Positions 48,261 through 62,128 of a stretch of DNA of 64,000 nucleotides are shown here, in pieces. The stretch is from NCBI RefSeq assembly GCF_037038585.1, contig NC_092521.1, forward strand, positions 76,127,398 through 76,191,397. Reading direction: 5' to 3'. Under the pieces are notes generated by a model. That model was not told the origin of the DNA. It made no database searches and saw nothing but the letters and a program-made list of their open reading frames with translations. This DNA comes from Patagioenas fasciata. Lineage: Eukaryota; Chordata; Aves; Columbiformes; Columbidae. The translations under genes were made by a program, and so were the position numbers. Every line of letters begins with the position of its first letter. Within the stretch, counting starts at the first letter, position 1.

Positions 48261-51200
48261 GAGTGACCCCCTACAGGTGCTTTGTGACTGACCCCTCGGG
48301 CTTTACCTTCTGGCTTCAAGGACTCCCTTCTTGTTCTTGGACCCTGTCAGCATTCTCTGGGCTCTAATGTCTGAAGGGATAGCTGCCCTACAAAAGAGGC
48401 TGGAGGACTGAAAGGCCCTTTGCCTGAAATTATTCTTAGATGTGGTTTATATTTTTAAGTTAGGATGGTTAACATGAAAGTTGGTAGAATTCTGATTTAC
48501 TTGCTTGCAGGCTCTTTATTTCCTTCATCTTGGATATTACATCTTGATTTACACATACATTTGTGGAGAAAGGGGAAGCTAGACCTTCCTTGAGGATCCC
48601 TAGCACTATGTAAATGGAAGAAGCTTCAGGGTGGACCAAGCAAGAGGATGATGCAAACAGTTGGATGTCAGTGGGGTCTGCAAGCTGGAAAGCTCTGAGA
48701 GGGGCAGAAAAGGCACACAGGGTCAAGGACAGTGATAACAGAAAGATTTTTCTTAGGAAGAAGTTGCTGGACTGGAGAAAAGGCCTTGTATTAAAAGAAT
48801 ACATCAGGGATGAGGATGAGGACTGTTTTTCAATTAATTTTATTTAGTGCATCTACCAGAAAGTAGACTTTTGCTGGTCTCCCTCCACACACTTATAAAT
48901 GTGTTCTCTCATGTTACTGAAGTAATTAATACAAATATTAATTGGAAATAGGCTTACGTTGGATCCTGAGGGGTCTGACAGTCTGTTCCAGTGTGGTAGA
49001 CAACCACAAGGAACCAAAGTATGCTGGTACCTTTCAGTTAAAAATACGGTTCGTTAGAATGACCTCATTCAATTTACTGCTCAGGAGAATGTTAAAACTT
49101 GCCTCTAGATGACTGTCTTGAAAGTAGATGGTTGAACATACAGCCACCTTCACAATTAAGTATTTGACAGATTGTTACAGGGCCTCTTGAGGAGAATTTT
49201 GGACAGTTCCAGAGGTTTCCCCAGGAAGTTCCTACTGAGTCCAGAATATTTTTTTATGCTTAACTATTGATCAACATCTTGGGTAGAAAATCCAGCTGTT
49301 CCAGAGATTACTATTCTTGTTGCGGAAGTGATGACATTGTACATAGACAAGATTGCTATAAGTAGTCAGTAAGAGCCATTTCTGCAGAGGTAGGCCAGAG
49401 GCGCTTCAAAAAAATCAAAACAAGGTAGGCAAACAAGGAAGTGCTGACAGGACAATATTGTAGGGAAAGCTCTCACACTTCTGCCAGGAAGTCAGAACGA
49501 CCAGGTGATTATCTGAACCTAGAATGGGAAACAAATAAGATAATTTAGAAAACTGCATTCTTCACAAGCAATACATTTGATCAAGTAGATGAGGAAATAC
49601 CATAATCTCTACTCTGTGTGATGTGGCAAGAAAGAATGTGACCTCTAGTGTTATCCAAAACAAGGGCTGCACAGGTCCTATGTTTTAAGAAAATTTTAAC
49701 CTATCAGCTAAAGGAAGGATAACCTTAGCATGGTATAATAATATTATGGCACTTTTCTATGCAATATTAAATGTCTTTAACCATCTTTTATGCTCCTGCA
49801 GTTTCTTTCTCACTTATTATAACATCTTTAGCTTCTGCAACAAGAGACAAAGATTCTACTGATAGACACTTCCGCTATTAAAAGAAAAAGAATCACTACA
49901 GTAACGTGACTTTGTGTACTGAGTAAGAAAGGGTACTATGGAAAAATGCTACGTGACCATGCAGTCAGAGATCATATTGCAAATTGTACGTGGAGAAAAA
50001 AGTGATGTTAAATAAATAGTGTTCTGGCATTTCCTAGCTTTGGCTTCACGTTTTCTAGATTTCATTGGTAGCCTCTTATATTTAAAGAAAAAAATCTAAA
50101 CAGTCATATCGCTGGAGGTGCTGACAAACTTAAAATGTAGGTATTGTTGTCAGATGCCTCTACATGAACAATAACAATGGAATCTTGGTGTTGCATAAAT
50201 CAGGTCATGTATCTTTTGACCTGCATCTCTGAGTGTTCACAGCAAACTGCACTAAACAGCAAACTCCCCAAAGCAAAGTTGTCTACACAAAGTCTCCACC
50301 TTGCCTAGGAAAAATGTGGTTGAACTTTGGAAAACTCTTTTATGAAAATCAAGTTATACGGTAATCATATTACATTCACAAACAAGTAAAAGAGAATCCA
50401 CACACACACAAAAATAATTTGTAGTAATTTTTTAAGTGTAGTGCTGTATCAAACTTGTGGGTATTTATTCTGTGCGAATGTTTGCTGAAAATTTGTTTTC
50501 TTGCTCTAGCTGCAGTGGTCAAGCATGGGGCTGCCCTAGAGATAACCCCAGACAACACCAACAACATGATGTCTCCACTCCCTGAAAGGTGCTCAACACT
50601 CCCCTTTTATGATCTGCAAAGTCTGGCCGTGTTTCTCATTTGACTTTCCCTTTTAACCGTCTAGGAAGTCCAGCCATCCTTCACAGTGTTTTCTTTAACT
50701 TTTTCCAGCTTTTTACATTGTTATCTGACAAGTGCAACAGCTTTTAATATCATATGCAGTAGTCCTCTACATCCTGTTCAATTAACCTGAAGCCAGGGTT
50801 TAGTCAGCTGTCTGAATATTTGCCTGGGGCATTTACAATTAATATAAGATTCAAGCGCATAATACACTGAGGAAAAAAAACAGAGTTATTTTGTTGGAAT
50901 TGTCAGGTGGAATGAGTGAACAGTTAACTATCCATATGCTTATTAGCAGGCGAGAAAGTAGGAAACCGTTAGTTGTGGGCTAGATAACTGTGAGGAATAG
51001 TGCCTGCACTATTCTTAATAATGAACATCGGGTAATGGCATGGTTTCATGTGTTGACTATAGGAGCAGAAATACTGAAAAACTGAGATACATGTGGCAGA
51101 CCTCTGGAAACTCTTTGAAAGGTGACCTTAAAAAGAAAAAAAAACAACCCGACAGCATGCCTCAGAAGAGATTTGAAAATCTGAAAAATCTGAATAGCCA

Positions 51201-53300
51201 CTTCTGGCCTCATAGACACAGGGAAAGTAGATTTTAAATATCCTCTTTTGTAAAACAAAACAAAACAAACCAAAACTATTGTACCTAATCATTTGCATCT
51301 CCGATAACAACACACTCAGGTGGTGGTTTTGATTTGTCAGGATAAAGGTGGAGGGGAACTGGCCCACATGGAAGACTGTTATACCCCTGTGCCACATGGG
51401 AGGAAAATCACAATAGTAACAAAAATTTTAAAAGTGAGTCCTGAACCTGGACTTATAGTAGACTCCCGTGTTTTATCAATAGAAATGCAGAAATCTACTT
51501 CTCATCAGGAAATGCTCACACAAACAGCTTGAAATTAATCCTGTTGCCAATGCAGGATTCCACTAGGGCCTTGAAAGAACCTTTCTGATCAGCAGAAAAG
51601 GGGTGAAAATAGACACAACGCATCGTGCTGGAAGCAATTGTAAAGTGAATGTTTCCAATTTTTTTACAGTTGTATCAGTAAGAAAGTCATTGGTTGATAA
51701 CAGTGTTACTGGAAAATAGTTATACTTGTAGAAATTAATCACTCTTCTAAGGAGCTACATGGCTTGGAACAGAGAATTTAGTTAGGAGATGTTTGTTACA
51801 TAAAGATGAAAGGAGGAAAGTGAAAGAAAGTCATGGGCATGCTGCTGTTGGTGAAGACTATGGAAAAACACAGGTTAGGCCACATTGAATGGTAAGGCTT
51901 CTATCAGCATGTAACAGTGTGAGAAGCAGTAGCTCAATTTCCCTTTTTGAAACATATGTCATTGTTGGAGTGGTGAGTGGTATATTTTCAGAAACTGTTA
52001 GGTCATAGGTGGAGAAAAAGATATTCATGGCAATAAAGAAGTTGTTTGAGAGAATAGGAAAGAAGCACTAATTTCAGCATAAAGGACAAAGTTTGACTGA
52101 GGGCCAGATCCTTCTTTTAATCACTTTGTGGGAGTTGAGAGCCCTCACTAAGACAAGCTGCTGAATATTTTCTACAAATGTTTTCACATTTCTTACAATG
52201 ATATGAAGGATATCTGTCACAGCTTCAAATTTAAAATCAATAACAGTTCTGGAATAAAAGAACATATAAAATGTTATTGAGGAAGATGGCTTCAGGCAAT
52301 TGCTAATTAAGCAAATGTAAACCTTCCCTGTGAGAGCAGCACATTAAAAATCCAATGAACTACATCAGTGCTAGATAAAATTAGAATGTTCTGTCAGTAT
52401 TCACACCCTTGGGATACAGCAATAAACAATCAGAATTGGCCCATGATTATGGCCTGTGTGATACTTCATGTGATTTGGCAAAAAACCTTGAGGCTTCAAG
52501 CACATGCTTACAACAACAAACGAGTATCGTGGCTGCAGCTAGTTTAAAGATCTTAATGTGTTATTTTTTTGATAAGGTCATATTACTGGTTGCTTAATAT
52601 TCTCATCACAAGTTGGGTGGTTTAATGCAATGCTAGAAGGGACATCAAAGTAGAAAACAGGCTGACCACAGGTAATCAAAAACATCGATGCATTTGTTAT
52701 GTTCTGGCAGTGTGGACAGTTAAGTACGACAAATTTAAGACATTTTGAGCATTAACTGGGAAGCCAAATGTATTACTGGAAGAGACAAGGAGAAAGCCTG
52801 ATACAGAAGGTGACTTGTAGTGGCAAACAACACTATGTGAAATCATCTACACTGTTACAGGACAAATTACAGGTATGACTGAGATGGGAACTGGGTATTG
52901 TTGTCTGTCGACTTAATTTGATGCCACACTCCTTAGAGTCTTCATTTGTGATCAGATTTGCTGCTTTGAAGACAAATACTGTCAGAATCAAGAATTAGCT
53001 AGCTATGTCAAAAGAGACAATGCTATTCTGTCTCTCTTTAAGGAGGAAGGCCATTAAGGAACAACCAGCTGTTTCCCAATACAAATACTTTTATCAAGAA
53101 AAGTTAATTCCTTAAGTAGTTGTCTTTCTTTTCTCTTGTACTCATCTCTCATAGCATAGTAGGGCAGCAAATGTTTCGTTCTTACATGTCTGTCTAGTGC
53201 CAGTTAGTCTTTTTATATAATTCTGCAATACAAATAAATAATTGGCAAGTTGTTCATATTTTTGGATACAGATAAAGGAAAAAATCATCATGGAGAGAAC
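48261..53300. other. Long stretch, no gene seen
   Basis: About 5 kb of AT-rich DNA. A purine-rich frame at 48,614-48,847 (77 codons, charged) is the only slightly protein-like one, without a recognisable family. Frames near 50.4-50.6 kb and 51.0-51.5 kb overlap on opposite strands. No LTR or RNA gene is visible. Confidence 0.45.
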
Positions 53301-53306
53301 AGTTTA

Positions 53307-53488
53307 GCACTGGGAAACATTGCCCAGAGAAGCTGTTGGATCTCTGTCCTTGGAGATCTTCAAAGTCCTGATCAAGGTCCTGAGCAACCAGATTCAGCTT
53401 TTAAGTGAGTCATTTGTGGAACAGGAGCTTGAACTAGAGCCTTCCAGAGTTACCTTCCAGAATAAATCCTTCCATCATTGTGTGATTT
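53307..53488 (+). mobile_element. CR1 LINE 3' end, decayed
   Basis: 'gcactgggaaacattgcccagaga' corresponds to the CR1 'HWNxLPRE' region. It is followed by 'tccttggagatcttcaaag' (SLExFK) and 'ctgagcaacc', then a diverged 3' UTR ending near 'cattgtgtgattt'. Confidence 0.8.
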
Positions 53489-54959
53489 CAGTTAAAATCC
53501 TGGGAAGCGGAGGCATAAGTTACCTTCAGGTGAGAAACAGTCTCAGTTGTGTAACGTTGTATCTTCTGAAATTTTCAAATAAATGATAGCAAGTCAAATC
53601 CTTATATAAGGGAGGAAAATCTTCTGAAGAGATTTTTTTTTTTGATACATGTAGAAAAAGCATCACAGCCATCAGCAAAGCCTTACTCCACTGTAACAAG
53701 TTGCTAGCAAAGAATGCTGAGATACAGTTTCCTATTCAAGACTGTAATTTCAACATCTGAGATAGCAACTAAGCTCTCCATTGGATTTCAGAACAATCTA
53801 AATGTTGTAATCCTTCTAAACACACTGATACATACAGTTTCACTACCGACAATGTAACTGCCCTATAGTATCTGGTCAGCTTTATAGCCTCTATAATATT
53901 CTTTGCACTAGCATAAATGTAGCACTATGACAAAAAAAAAAATCACTGCATACAGGAAAAACTTTTCAATTATTAAATAAATTGTCAAGGAAAAGTTATG
54001 AAGTTGTTCGGAGTAATAAGGTCATCTATACAAATTGTAGTCTTCTCAGCTTTAGTAAGATGAGTTGTAATTGTAATTCTGTCTACAGAGTGAATTTGGA
54101 CTGCCTCACCAAAAACTAGCGAATGTAACAGACAAGGACACTTCTGCAGTGAGGAAATTTTCCATCTCTCCTGATTACAGCAGTATGTTTTAAAACATAG
54201 TATTGAACACAAAAATGTTTTGCTTGCTCTTGTTCTATTTGGGTCTCTGAAAAGATGGCCTACAGGAAGGTGCTAAATAATCTGGACTGATAATAACTTT
54301 AGTAAGTTCAAGTCTTTGCTCTGTCATGTACAAAACAGAGAAGGTAAAGGTTGTCAGGAGTTTGTTGTGGAACCCTGATCACAGTGGAAATTCAACCAGC
54401 CTGCGATAACTCTAGTTGACTGGAGCGAACAATGATCTTGGTAGGAATTAAAAGTTATTGGCAAAAAAGTCACTTCTCCTCCCAACACTGAAAGCCCAGG
54501 GGGTGGGGAGAATTCTTGATTAACAATGCATCTGATTTCGGATGACACTGTCCTCAATGATTTATCAGCAGGGAAGGTGTATGCAGCATTCTCTTCTTTG
54601 CAGAGGCAGGGCAAATAAGTGCAACACAACTCTGACTCAACAATTAGGCAGTATTTAGTAGTATCCTGTCTCCAGTTTCTGCCCAAAATAGTTGATAGGT
54701 AGAGAAAGAAGGACTGAAAAATAACTGATTGCCCTGGAGATAAAGTAGTTCTGGAATTCGATTACAACAAGAAATCCTTTCCCTTCTGGTGTCAGGCTTG
54801 CTCACTTTCACTGCCTGTGTTCCCTAGTCAGAAAGTTAACCTAAATAAGTCACTTAAAGAAGGAAACAACAGCATTCAGGATAAAGTTTCTAACCCCTGA
54901 ACAAATTAGTGACTAACATAAACTGCCATTTTAATACATACAAATGGCAACTAATGAAA
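53489..54959. other. Non-coding stretch, nothing recognised
   Basis: AT-rich sequence. A minus-strand 110-codon frame (54,354-54,686) has no known motif. Confidence 0.5.
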
Positions 54960-55803
54960 GAAGTATTCAGACACACTGGTTAAGAGTGTCCCAGAAGACT
55001 AACTATGCCAGACTAACATAATCACCTTCTACAACAAAATAACATCTTCTCTTGAAATACGGAGAGCAGTGAATGTTGTTTACCTGGACTTGAGCAAAGC
55101 ATTCAACACTGTTTCCCACAGTCTTCTCCTGGACAAACTGGCAAGATACAGATTGGATGGGTGGCCTATGAGACAAGTAGGAGACTGGGTAACGAGTTGG
55201 ACTCAAAGGGTGGTAATAAATGGTTTTTACTCAGGCTGGCAGCCTGTCACAAGTGGTGTCCCACAGGGATCAATACTGGACCTCACACTGTTCAACATTT
55301 TCATAAATCACCTGGATGATGGGATTGAAAGCACCCTAATCAGATTTGCGGATGACACCATATTGGGTGGTGAGGTGACCATGTCAGAAAGGTAGATCAT
55401 CTTACAGAGACATCTGGACAGGCAGGAAGAGTGGGCTAGCAAGAACAGTATGAAATTCAGGAAAGAAAAGTACAAAGTTCTGCACCTGGGATGGAATAAC
55501 TGCAGAGCACAGCACAGGCTAGGATCAGTACGGCAGGAGAGCAGCCTTGCTGAAAGGGAACTGGAGGTCTTGCTAAACGTGAAGCTGAACGTGAGTCATC
55601 AGTGTGGCAAACTGGATCCTGGGCTACATCCGTGGGGGCATCACTAGATAAGGTAGACACACAATCTTCCCACCTTCCCATCTTCAGTGCTTGTCAGGCC
55701 ACACCTGGAGTACTATATCCAGTTCTGGTTCCCGAAATTCAAGAAAGACAGAGACAGAATGGAGATGGTCCAAAGAAGGGCCACAAAGATTATCAAGAGT
55801 CAC
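54960..55803 (+). mobile_element. CR1 LINE internal fragment, inactive
   Basis: CR1 piece covering the RT palm and part of the C-terminal region, truncated at both ends. Blocks: [12 protein letters not shown] (55,084-55,119), VPQGS (55,258-55,272), FADD (55,345-55,356), then after a TAG at 55,393-55,395 the KYKVLHLG block (from about 55,468) and the '[11 protein letters not shown]' region (about 55,698-55,730). It breaks off near 55,803, where the antisense LTR begins. The usual ORF2 C-terminus and 3' UTR do not reappear beyond the LTR, so this was not a simple insertion into the CR1. Confidence 0.9.
55069..55395 (+). pseudogene. CR1 ORF2 reverse-transcriptase fragment
   Basis: A 108-codon frame with both catalytic blocks ([12 protein letters not shown] and FADDTILGG) and the VPQGS block between them, which the longer copy at 24 kb has lost. 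It ends in a stop soon after FADD. There is no endonuclease and no upstream RT fingers, so it is non-functional. Confidence 0.85.
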
Positions 55804-55806
55804 TAA

Positions 55807-55955
55807 TAGTAAAATATATACTGTAAGTCTGAGTGCATTAACGTGGAATTCACGTGAATAGCTTCATGAATCGTGCAGGCCGGGCGCAATAATTGAATCT
55901 ATGCGCTGCACAGATTCATGAATAGTATAATATACTATAGGTCTGGATGCATTCA
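55807..55955. repeat. Diverged tandem duplication in the LTR 3' part
   Basis: The segment starting tagtaaaatatatactg (55,807) is repeated as tagtataatatactata (55,923), a 116-nt offset. In both, 'gtctg' plus 'gcatt' follow and then an 'aattc...cac' segment. The left copy carries extra sequence that forms the hairpin at 55,863-55,922. Confidence 0.65.
55863..55922. other. Long imperfect hairpin
   Basis: TTCATGAATCGTGCAG (55,863-55,878) pairs with CTGCACAGATTCATGAA (55,906-55,922) with one bulged base. Inside, GCGCA (55,884-55,888) can pair with TGCGC (55,902-55,906). It sits on the U5 side of the antisense LTR and could be an RNA structure of the retroviral transcript. The role is unknown. 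Confidence 0.7.
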
Positions 55956-56560
55956 ATGAGAAATTCTCACAACTAGATGCACAAATAATTGGATTTATTA
56001 AAGCTACAGGGGCAAGTTCTTTTAGATGTCATTGATAAATACACTGTCTCCAAAAACACACTCTAGTTACAAAAAATAAACTTTAGCTGAAATAAAAATG
56101 TTATTTGCAAGAAATGAATTGGTATCATATATATATCATTTCTAAGATGACTGTATAGAACTATTAATGTGATTTCAAATACAAGCTTGAAGTCTGTGTC
56201 CTGGGGAAAACCTGGTATAACTGAGTGTACAAATTTTACCTTAGAGCATCCTTCTTAGGGCAGGAAAGATAGGCTCAGCCCATCAACTGGTCCCAGAAGT
56301 CCTAGTATGCTCTTCCCTTGTTCTCTCAGTGATGAGGTCTTCCCCTCACCCTTCCTCTATTGTTAGGGTATTTTATACTATTTTCTACACTTAGGTGGAT
56401 CTTGAGTGACTCTAGTCATACAGACCTTTGTTATGGATTGGTGTAAAATCCCTTGCTTCGATTTTTAAGGTAAAAACCTCATTATGCATGCTGAAAGGTA
56501 GGCTGGAGACAGGTATACTTTGAGATGGTGCTGTGGTTTGATATTATAATGAGATTATAA

Positions 56561-59500
56561 TGAGAAAAGTTCATCCATTGGACAAATTTCTGACTCAGTA
56601 ACTTGCATTTTGGACAGAATTGAACGTTTATCCTTTTGAATTGACAGCAGCTATACCTTATCTTAAAAACTGGCAGCAGCTATACCATCTGGTTCTTGTA
56701 CCTGCATGTTATAAAACGGCCTGGCCATGAAATCTTCATATCACTTTATTCTCAGTAAGTGTATCCTTGATATTTAGTTTCAATAATTTTTCCTCTCAGT
56801 AATTATTCCACAGTAAACCAGCTTACAAACAACAAAAAGGACTATTGCCATTACATTCAACAGAACAGAAATTATTTCACAAAGGAGTATCAACTGGTTT
56901 AGAAAGTATTTGTATTTCAAATACTCTCATGAAATAAGTAGATATTTCTACATTTCTTTATAGACATAGTTCTTTGCATCAGTTCATTTCCCTATCAGAA
57001 TTTAGAATATTGTTAGCAGTAGTCTGTACATGTATCAAGAAAGTAAATGGATTCTAATACTTTATGTGATTTTTGGAATATAGAATGAACTGCTTTGCAT
57101 GTTTTAGTATATTAGTATTTATAGAGCAGTGCTTTGTGTCATCAAAATTTAAACACTATAAATGGTACAATACACAAGTGGACAATGAAAAAGCACTGAC
57201 AAATACTTTGTATAATATTTAAGACTTATTTCTGCTTTACTAAAGGGACTTTGTAGTTCCTCTGCACAAGATGTTGAAAGTGTAGGACATTAAACTAAAT
57301 GGCATTCTCAATCAAAATGAGGAGATAATAGGAGACATATGTGTTTCCTGAGTAAATGAATAGGGCAAAGGGTCGTAACATGTAGGGTATTGAACATGAG
57401 TTCGTCTAATATCAAAAGTAACTTCTAAGAAATAAATTGTCACCAAAAAAATATAACATTACTTATAAAAGAGCAGAGCATAGGCTCATCTTAGCTGGTA
57501 TTCTCCCCTGAGAGGTAGGTTGAAGCTGATACTCTAGATAAAAGTGAACTCTTGGGTAATACAACAACCTATTGTGAGATGATAGACTGTAGTAAAGGGA
57601 ACTTCCTTCCTGACCTCTACAGACAATTAGCTTCCTCCCTCCAGCATGAAGTTTAATAACCTGTGTCATTATATTTCCTTGCATAGCTTGAATGCTAATA
57701 TTATTAATATTAAATTCAATCAGTGTTAAGTTGAAAAACTGCTTCCAGCACGTCATTATGTTTCCAGTTAGAGAACTTACTCTGTCGTATCCTATTGATG
57801 GGCTAATGGATAACACCTTCTGTCAATACATACTGAGGAAAAAACATCAAAATAATTTCACAAGAAATCAAATGATCTGCAGTGATTAAAAATAAGTTAA
57901 GGTGAAACTAATGTTTAATTAGAGGAATAGTTACCTGTAAAACTGCTGAGAAGAATGTAGAGATTTCAGAAAAGTCCTCATTAAAGTCATTTTAAAAGTC
58001 TGAGGAAAACAATCCATTTCTTTCTTGGTGCACTTTATTAGAAAGTGGCAATTCAGTGTAATTTGCAATCCCAGTCTTCTTTCCCTGTCTGCTGCATGTG
58101 TTCTTACTTTTAAAAATAATGGAATTATTCTGGTTGTGGTTTAATACAGTGACAGATGCTATGGTGGACATATGATGTAACGATCAGAGCGTTTTGATAG
58201 CCAGCTCTGAAAATGGGCATTTTTTTTCTTCCAGGGTAGGACTTGAGACACTCTACTTGCAATTTTTGTGTACCCAGGGCTAGATACAGGCAATGTGGAC
58301 TAATTATTATAGTATTCTGTCCTCCACAACCAACCAGGGCTTGGAAGTGATCACTGAAGCAGGCTTTGTAGTTTTGTGGTATGCTTTGCTACACGCACAT
58401 ATATTTAAGGTGTTGTCTTGCAAAAATATTTTGTTATGAAGTACTTCAGTCTTTTTTCTTTTCTGTCTTCAGAGATGTAGTTTCTCCTTGCTTTCTCTAG
58501 ATTTATTCTGTTCTTACACAGTGTTGTATGGGCCTCTTGTACTTATGCGAAACTTGAAATTCTAACAAACATGTAGCATCCAGAGGTGAATTTGAACCAT
58601 CAGTGAAGCAATAGGCTTTACTGATCCCTTGAGCAGCTACTGTACTTTGTTCCTTCTTTCTCTCAATAGAACCTTTTCCCAATTTTCTTTTCCATTTCTT
58701 ATGCTTTTTTTTTTTTAAACACAATGTGTGGTACCTTGAATTTAGTGATATGAGAGGGCAGTAACAACATTAAGTGCCCCAGCAGATGACAGAATTGTTC
58801 CTCCTGCTGTTTTTGATATATTGCTTTCCAATAAATACACTAGCACTTCATCTTGACAACATTTATTTAAAAAATAAGGCAAAAAGAACGCTGTTTCTAC
58901 CTGTTTTATTATAATTCTTTGTGTTGTAGTGTTGTGTCAACCTGTCAAATATTGACTCTAATTCCTATAAATCTCAATGAATTGGTAACTACTCCCGAAG
59001 TCATACTAATGGTTTAAGGCAGTGTTATGCATGAACACCATTCCACGTTAACTTCCTTGCTTTTCCAACAGCCAGACTTCAAAAGAAGCTTATAGGAACC
59101 TTACAAAATGTATCCCATGTTCCCAGTGAGATTAATAACAGACCTTTGACATGTGTTAAGGAAGCCACATTTTGCTATTACTACTGAGACAGCTTGATCT
59201 GGTGATTCAGATTCCATAGATGTGACAAAGAAACATGATGGGAACTGGTAGGTTTCCTCCGGAAATATTTCTGTCACATTTTCTTCTTGCCTTCCCTCTG
59301 AAGCAGATCTAAATCTTTGTTCAAAAAATATTAATTTGGGCTACTGGCAACCAAAAAAATAAAATTTCAATTTCTCAGTCTTTGAGAAGAAATTAATGGA
59401 GGTCACTAACAATAGAGTTCTTATCCAATGATATTTTGTGTTGTTTCCTGCCAAAGAAGTATAGCCAGGCTAAGTGAGAATGACCGGATATGGAGATAAA

Positions 59501-62099
59501 ATGCGGTTATGATGAAAGTGTCTTATTGTAAGAAAAAGTGAAGCAAAGGTGAAACATGGCATAGTTTACCTAAAATTAATACTTAAGCAGCAACTGCAGT
59601 AATACTCCTTATTTTTTAAAAAATTTTCTTTAAGCTAAAAACAAATCCAAGAAATTCTTACTTTGTTATTAAATGCTTTGACAATTTTATAAAGCTTAAT
59701 TTATTTCTAAATCTGAAAAGAAAACCAGACTTAAATGTGCAAATACCATCACAATTTGATATCAGTGACAGATTTTAATTAAAAACCATATACCTCTCCG
59801 TTCTTGCCTTTTCTGGCAGGAACCAATGTCTGTTTTCTGAAGAAAATTCTGTTGATTTTTTTCTATATTTTTCAGAGTCTTTTAACCAAGATAAAACATT
59901 TAAATCAAACAATTAATTCTGTATATTATGTAAGACCAGTAACAAAACCTCACTTGTGAAAGTCTACTGTAGTTGGTTTGTGTCATGTCTGATATGATAG
60001 AGACAACCTTTCTTGTGATGAAAACTCTCTGGTCCACCTACCTCCACAACATCTGTAGAAAAACTTTGGTTTTAGTATCTAAAGATAGACTGTAATTGTT
60101 TAGGAAGTTTGGCTGGGGTCAGTAATTTAGGTGTCTTCAAAGAAAAAATCTTTTTTATAAAGCTTTTTTGCCTTTGCTTTTTACCTAGTTTTGTTTTGTT
60201 TAATTTACTATTGTTTCTTTTATGCACTGGAATCTTCTAACATCATAATTAAAAGAAACTTAAAAAAAATTCTAGGACAAAAAAAATCCTATGGTATATG
60301 ACTATTACAAACACTTCTCTGACATTGTGGTGTTAGAGAAGAGGATATGGAATATATGACCTTTATAGAGTCAGTCATTTTTTAACTTAATTGGAAAAAT
60401 CTCAGAATAGCTCCAGAGGAAAATTCTTTCTGAGCATTTTATGACTAGACTTTAGTATTAAGTCTAGGAAATTGATGTATTTGAACAAAGAGGTCACAAG
60501 TGAAGGAGAACTTGCAGATCTGTATAACTGTAGGCAGCAGAGACATATTACGTACTCACATTAATCTTTAGAGTGACAGAAAATTGTATGAAAACGGGTT
60601 TGTAATCATACTACTATAGTTCAATGATCAGTAAATACTCTGGGAAATGTTCCTTGTAATGTTAAAGTGTTGAGTACGCTCTTGAAAGAATTTAAAAACA
60701 ATGGTAAAAGGTGAGGGAAACAAACAGAGATGAAGTCAATGATGTACCAAAGGTATGAAGCTGGAAATATAAGTAAGTACAGCCTTGTTCCCAGTAAGGT
60801 AAATTATGAAGTTCTCATTAGCTTTTTGATTGCAGTGGACTTCTACAGTTAAATCTTTCAGTTACAACACACGGCCAGATATTATCTCATGTCAGGGCAT
60901 CGGCACATTGTCTCTTACTCAGAGTGAGACTAATGTGAAACATAGGGAATGTTACTTGAAAGTCATACTGTTTAGGTTTTCTGTTATTATTAAATGAAGA
61001 CATGGGAAATAAAACAGTTGAATACTTAATTTAGGGTCTCTAATAGTTCTATGCTTTTACTTCATAAATATTTTTTTCAGAAACATATCACTTAATCCTC
61101 ATTGCTAAAACAACAATCTACCTCATTAAATATTCCCAATCCATGAAAGGTAAGAAAAGTCCTTGCATATTGTCATTCCTGAGACAAAACCAAGGCTACT
61201 AAGGTTGCTTTCAGTATAAAAACTCTATTTTTGAGGGGACAGAGCATATTTTCTGAAGTAAGATAATTTACAAATAGACTGTAGATCAAAGAAGGAAAGT
61301 GATTTCTCAATATAAAGAATCACAAAAATCTGTAAAATTTGTACTTAAGATGGTAATTTGAGCGGTACTGAATGATACCAAACTAATGGTTAGGAAGTGT
61401 GCCTTGGGTAGCACGCATAGCAGTCTTGCTTGGTTCTGTTCTGCACACTACTGTAGATTTTCAATGTGGCCATGGGCAGATCATTTAGACTTGGACTGTG
61501 GTGTAGCCAAAGCTCAGATTTTGCATAGTGCATCACTGGTGTTACTCTGGGTTCAGCTGAAAGACACTGACTATGTTTATATGGCTAAGTGTATTACATC
61601 TGAACTGTTAACATAGTAATTAGACCTATCAAGAAGTAGAAAAATGTGGAAAGCCCTAAGAAATTCTTTCCCCTCTTACAGTTTTTTTTCTCAGTGCATT
61701 GCCAACATAGGTTAATAGTGGAGCAACCACGAATCACTGTGAGAGCAGAAACACAGTCTCAGTCTTCTGTATAGGGCTCAGTGCAGAAAATGTAGTGCAG
61801 CAAGATCTTATTCAATATTCCATATAGTTGGTTAGTTGGGAGGATAGAGAGGGCTAAATTTCTCAAACAAAGTTCTGAACAACCAAAAAAACCCCAAAGT
61901 TTCAAACTTTAATTAGAAAGTTTCTTACAGATGTGTGGCGAATCTGTATCAATTCTTTGTCCTCCAAGTGGAAACACTGGAGGTTTCAGTCATGTACAGC
62001 AATTAGTTATCATGCTTCTAATAGGAAATGGGGAATATTTACTGCACATTATCTGTGCTGTTTTTATCTTGTTTTTACAAGAAAGACCTCACTGGCAAT
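56561..62099. other. Long AT-rich stretch, no gene seen
   Basis: About 5.5 kb. The left end may include the U3 part of the antisense LTR, with a 29-nt-offset duplication of cagcagctatacc at 56,645/56,674. The remaining frames (117 codons at 57,463-57,816 and smaller) show no motif. No tRNA, CR1 or LTR is visible. Confidence 0.45.
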
Positions 62100-62128
62100 T
62101 TTTTTGTTTGTTTGTTTGTTTGTTTTTC
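62100..62128 (+). repeat. TTTG microsatellite
   Basis: TTTG repeated about six times after a T run. Confidence 0.9.

Larger units (their letters stand above)
55804..56560 (-). mobile_element. Endogenous-retrovirus LTR, minus orientation
   Basis: Read on the minus strand: a TATA box TATAAAAT (56,377-56,370), then about 370 nt to a polyadenylation signal AATAAA (55,999-55,994), then a U5-like part ending near 55,804-55,821. The text around the poly(A) signal ('ctttaataaatcc...tgtgcatctagttgtgagaatttctc') resembles avian ERV LTRs as I know them. The U3 side is uncertain and may extend to about 56,800, where 'cagcagctatacc' is duplicated at 56,645 and 56,674. No clean TG...CA pair with a TSD was found, and no gag/pol/env remnant adjoins it. 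Confidence 0.55.
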
